Shown in pieces: positions 15,871 through 17,110 of a stretch of DNA of 17,110 nt. Both the position numbers and the translations under genes were made by a program. Location: assembly GCA_964606415.1 (NCBI GenBank), contig CAZSGN010000023.1, positions 1-17,110 on the forward strand, in the 5' to 3' direction. How positions within the stretch are numbered: position 1 is the stretch's first letter; the number at the start of each line of letters is the position of its first letter. The notes below the pieces were generated by a model that was not told where the DNA came from, made no database searches, and saw only the letters and a program-made list of their open reading frames with translations. The DNA comes from CAZSGN01 sp964606415 (GTDB lineage Bacteria > Bacteroidota > Bacteroidia > Bacteroidales > JBBRXJ01).

Positions 15871-16092
15871 ATGACCAATCTATTTGTTTTTTTAATAGGA
15901 GCTCCCGGGCCGCTTGAAATTATCATTGTTGTTCTTATTGTACTGCTTCTTTTTGGTGGGCGTAAGATTCCCGAATTGATGAGAGGATTAGGACAGGGAA
16001 TGCGTGAGTTTAAAAAAGCATCCAGCGGAAAGGATGATGCTGACAAAAAGGAAGATAAAAAGAACGAAGACGACAATAAAGAGATTAAATAG
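15871..16092 (+). CDS. tatA: Twin-arginine translocase subunit TatA
   Basis: This is a 73-residue protein with the TatA/E layout: a short periplasmic N-terminus with GPLE (Glu16 at the polar helix entrance), one transmembrane helix (about 15-29), the FGGRKIPEL hinge (Phe28, Gly29, Pro34), an amphipathic helix (about 33-49, LMRGLGQGMREFKKA) and a lysine/aspartate-rich cytoplasmic tail. TatA oligomers form the pore through which TatC passes folded proteins bearing twin-arginine signals. TatB would be longer and usually has other hinge residues, so TatA is preferred. No tatC is adjacent: the next gene is convergent purN, so tatC must lie elsewhere. The gene looks monocistronic, with a -7-like box upstream and a strong terminator 22 bases after the stop. 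Confidence 0.93.
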   Translation: MTNLFVFLIGAPGPLEIIIVVLIVLLLFGGRKIPELMRGLGQGMREFKKASSGKDDADKKEDKKNEDDNKEIK

Positions 16093-16114
16093 CACTTTTT
16101 ATACCTTAATTTAG

Positions 16115-16145
16115 AGGCTGTCCCTGTCCGGAACAGCCTTTTTTT
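16115..16145 (+). terminator. Intrinsic terminator after tatA
   Basis: AGGCTGT (16115-16121) pairs with ACAGCCT (16133-16139) as a 7-bp stem around an 11-base loop in which CC/GG can pair further. Seven T follow (16139-16145). The U tract is on the plus strand only, so it ends tatA; purN, which stops two bases away, would form the same stem but without a U tract. Confidence 0.8.
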
Positions 16146-16146
16146 A

Positions 16147-16722
16147 TTATTCTTGTTTTCCTAAAACCATCTCTATTGCTTTGGGATAATATTCATATTC
16201 CAGCTGATGGACTTTCTTAGCAATGGTATCCGGATTGTCTTTTTCCGGATCAATATTGCATTTCTTTTGGATGATTGGTGCTCCCTTGTCGTATTCTTCA
16301 TTGACATAATGAATGGTGATGCCCGTCTCATTATCACGGTTCTTGTGTACTGCATTATGAACATGCATCCCATACATCCCTTGCCCCCCGTAATTAGGTA
16401 AAAGCGCAGGATGAATATTGATCATCTTATTAGAATAAGCCTCGGTAAGGTTTTTAGGGATGAGCCACATAAAGCCCGCAAGAACAACGAGGTCGATCAG
16501 GTTGTCTTTGAGAATCCGGATCAGAAAGTCTGTCTGGTAAAAAGTATCCCGGTCAAAAGTAATGACAGGAATATTTTCTTTCCTGGCACGATCAGTAACA
16601 GGTGCTTCTTTTTTATTTGAGAAGATCAAAAATACACTCACTGACGGATTATCTCTGAAATAATCAATAATTGCTTGTGCATTAGTCCCCTTTCCGGAGG
16701 CAAAAATCGCAATTCGCTTCAT
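16147..16722 (-). CDS. purN: Phosphoribosylglycinamide formyltransferase (GAR transformylase)
   Basis: PurN transfers a formyl group from 10-formyltetrahydrofolate to glycinamide ribonucleotide, the third step of de novo purine synthesis, in the cytoplasm. The 191-residue length is normal for the short Bacteroidota form. The N-terminal Rossmann half has the phosphate-binding loop ASGKGTNAQ (8-16). The catalytic residues are Asn102 and His104 in INIHPALLP, and Asp145 in EEYDKGAPI, which correspond to Asn106, His108 and Asp144 of E. coli PurN. LVVLAGFMWLIP (about 79-89) is the folate-side strand. It is convergent with tatA and divergent from acpP, with 223 bases between the two starts. No exact TAnnTTTG box was found on its strand, but an imperfect palindrome lies 35 bases upstream. 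Confidence 0.95.
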   Translation of the reverse strand: MKRIAIFASGKGTNAQAIIDYFRDNPSVSVFLIFSNKKEAPVTDRARKENIPVITFDRDTFYQTDFLIRILKDNLIDLVVLAGFMWLIPKNLTEAYSNKMINIHPALLPNYGGQGMYGMHVHNAVHKNRDNETGITIHYVNEEYDKGAPIIQKKCNIDPEKDNPDTIAKKVHQLEYEYYPKAIEMVLGKQE

Positions 16723-16756
16723 AGCTTTGTTTATTTAGTTTTTTTTTGTTATTTGG

Positions 16757-16781
16757 CTGATTCATTTATAAAATGAGTTAG
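16757..16781. repeat. 25-base imperfect palindrome between purN and acpP
   Basis: CTGATTCATTT, then ATA, then AAATGAGTTAG. As plus-strand RNA the arms pair over 11 positions, two of them G-U. As DNA or minus-strand RNA two positions mismatch. It lies 35 bases upstream of the purN start, so it could be an operator or lie in the purN leader; chance is possible in A/T-rich DNA. Confidence 0.3.
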
Positions 16782-16880
16782 TTCTTTATTATTTTTGTTG
16801 TTTAAAGATATTGATTTCTTTAGTCTTTACGGGAAAAATAGCTGATTTTTTTAAACAAATTATAAAAAAAAGTTTGTTAA

Positions 16881-16911
16881 TTTGGGAGAAATACATTTCT
16901 TTGCACATTTG
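16881..16911 (+). promoter_or_regulatory. Probable acpP promoter
   Basis: TTTG at 16881-16884, exactly 19 bases, then CACATTTG at 16904-16911, one mismatch from TAnnTTTG. Transcription would begin near 16918, giving a leader of about 28 A/T-rich bases before the acpP ATG. Confidence 0.5.
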
Positions 16912-16945
16912 AAATTTTATTAATTAATAACTTAAAATTAAAATT

Positions 16946-17110
16946 ATGGCAGACATTGCATCAAGAGTTAAAGCAATTATCGTAGACAAATTGGGCGTTG
17001 ATGAAAATGAAGTTACACCCGAAGCCAGCTTTACCAACGATTTAGGTGCAGACTCTCTTGACACCGTTGAACTGATCATGGAGTTTGAAAAAGAATTTAA
17101 TATTGGTATT
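16946..17110 (+). CDS. acpP: Acyl carrier protein, C-terminus cut by window edge
   Basis: The first 55 codons are present, out of about 78 expected. The sequence begins MADIASRVKAIIVDKLGVD and contains the 4'-phosphopantetheine attachment motif DLGADSLDTVEL with Ser37 as the modified residue. The protein is small and acidic (many D and E), as ACPs are. ACP carries growing acyl chains in type II fatty acid synthesis in the cytoplasm. In Bacteroidota the gene is commonly followed by fabF and rnc, which would lie beyond the right edge. It is divergent from purN, a neighbour pairing seen in related genomes. The frame is intact to the last base. Confidence 0.96.
   Translation, partial: MADIASRVKAIIVDKLGVDENEVTPEASFTNDLGADSLDTVELIMEFEKEFNIGI

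Noticed and set aside
16115..16139. Terminal inverted repeat of an insertion sequence (AGGCTGT...ACAGCCT)
   Set aside because: The arms are only 11 bases apart and followed by seven T, which is a textbook intrinsic terminator for tatA; no transposase is present.
1..17110. CRISPR arrays, tRNA or rRNA genes, insertion sequences, prophage or defence systems
   Set aside because: Searched by eye: no regularly spaced repeats, no cloverleaf or rRNA-like stretches, and no transposase, integrase or defence-type proteins among the intact reading frames.

Overview
The window reads as ordinary chromosomal DNA of a member of the phylum Bacteroidota, probably a Bacteroidales/Marinilabiliales-type anaerobe or facultative anaerobe; the order is only a guess. 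The evidence is: A+T-rich DNA; start codons preceded by A/T-rich leaders without a recognisable Shine-Dalgarno; matches to the Bacteroidota promoter pattern (TTTG or TTG, about 19 bases, TAnnTTTG); a multi-repeat DUF349 protein; a long YidC with a lysine-rich tail; and a TPR / beta-propeller / CRD / OmpA protein with the architecture of the type IX secretion component PorE.

Left half (1-10288), all on the minus strand. In transcription order: a five-repeat DUF349 protein, pyrG (CTP synthase, apparently starting at TTG), yidC (inner-membrane insertase), mutS2 (MutS-like ATPase with Smr nuclease domain), then a PpiD/SurA-type periplasmic prolyl isomerase that runs off the left edge. Gaps of roughly 90-200 bases, a -7-like box before yidC and a small terminator after mutS2 suggest several transcripts rather than one tight operon. 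yidC and the PpiD-like gene both serve envelope protein biogenesis.

Middle (10289-10711): a 423-base A/T-rich divergent spacer with no gene. It carries a 14-base direct repeat and, at its right end, a well-formed promoter for the methyltransferase gene, bracketed by an 8-bp inverted repeat.

Right half (10712-16092), plus strand: a small class I SAM-dependent methyltransferase, queE (radical SAM step of 7-deazaguanine synthesis), the PorE-like outer-envelope protein 23 bases after queE, rseP (site-2 intramembrane protease), a 307-base spacer holding an odd element of about 180 bases, and tatA. A strong terminator separates tatA from the convergent purN on the minus strand. The window closes with the first 55 codons of acpP, transcribed divergently from purN.

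Most of the window is conserved housekeeping and envelope-biogenesis machinery. I found no CRISPR array, tRNA, rRNA, phage or defence locus. The items most worth a second look are the 15602-15779 element, the PorE-like protein, the promoter-spanning inverted repeat at 10637-10686 and the evenly spaced DUF349 repeats.
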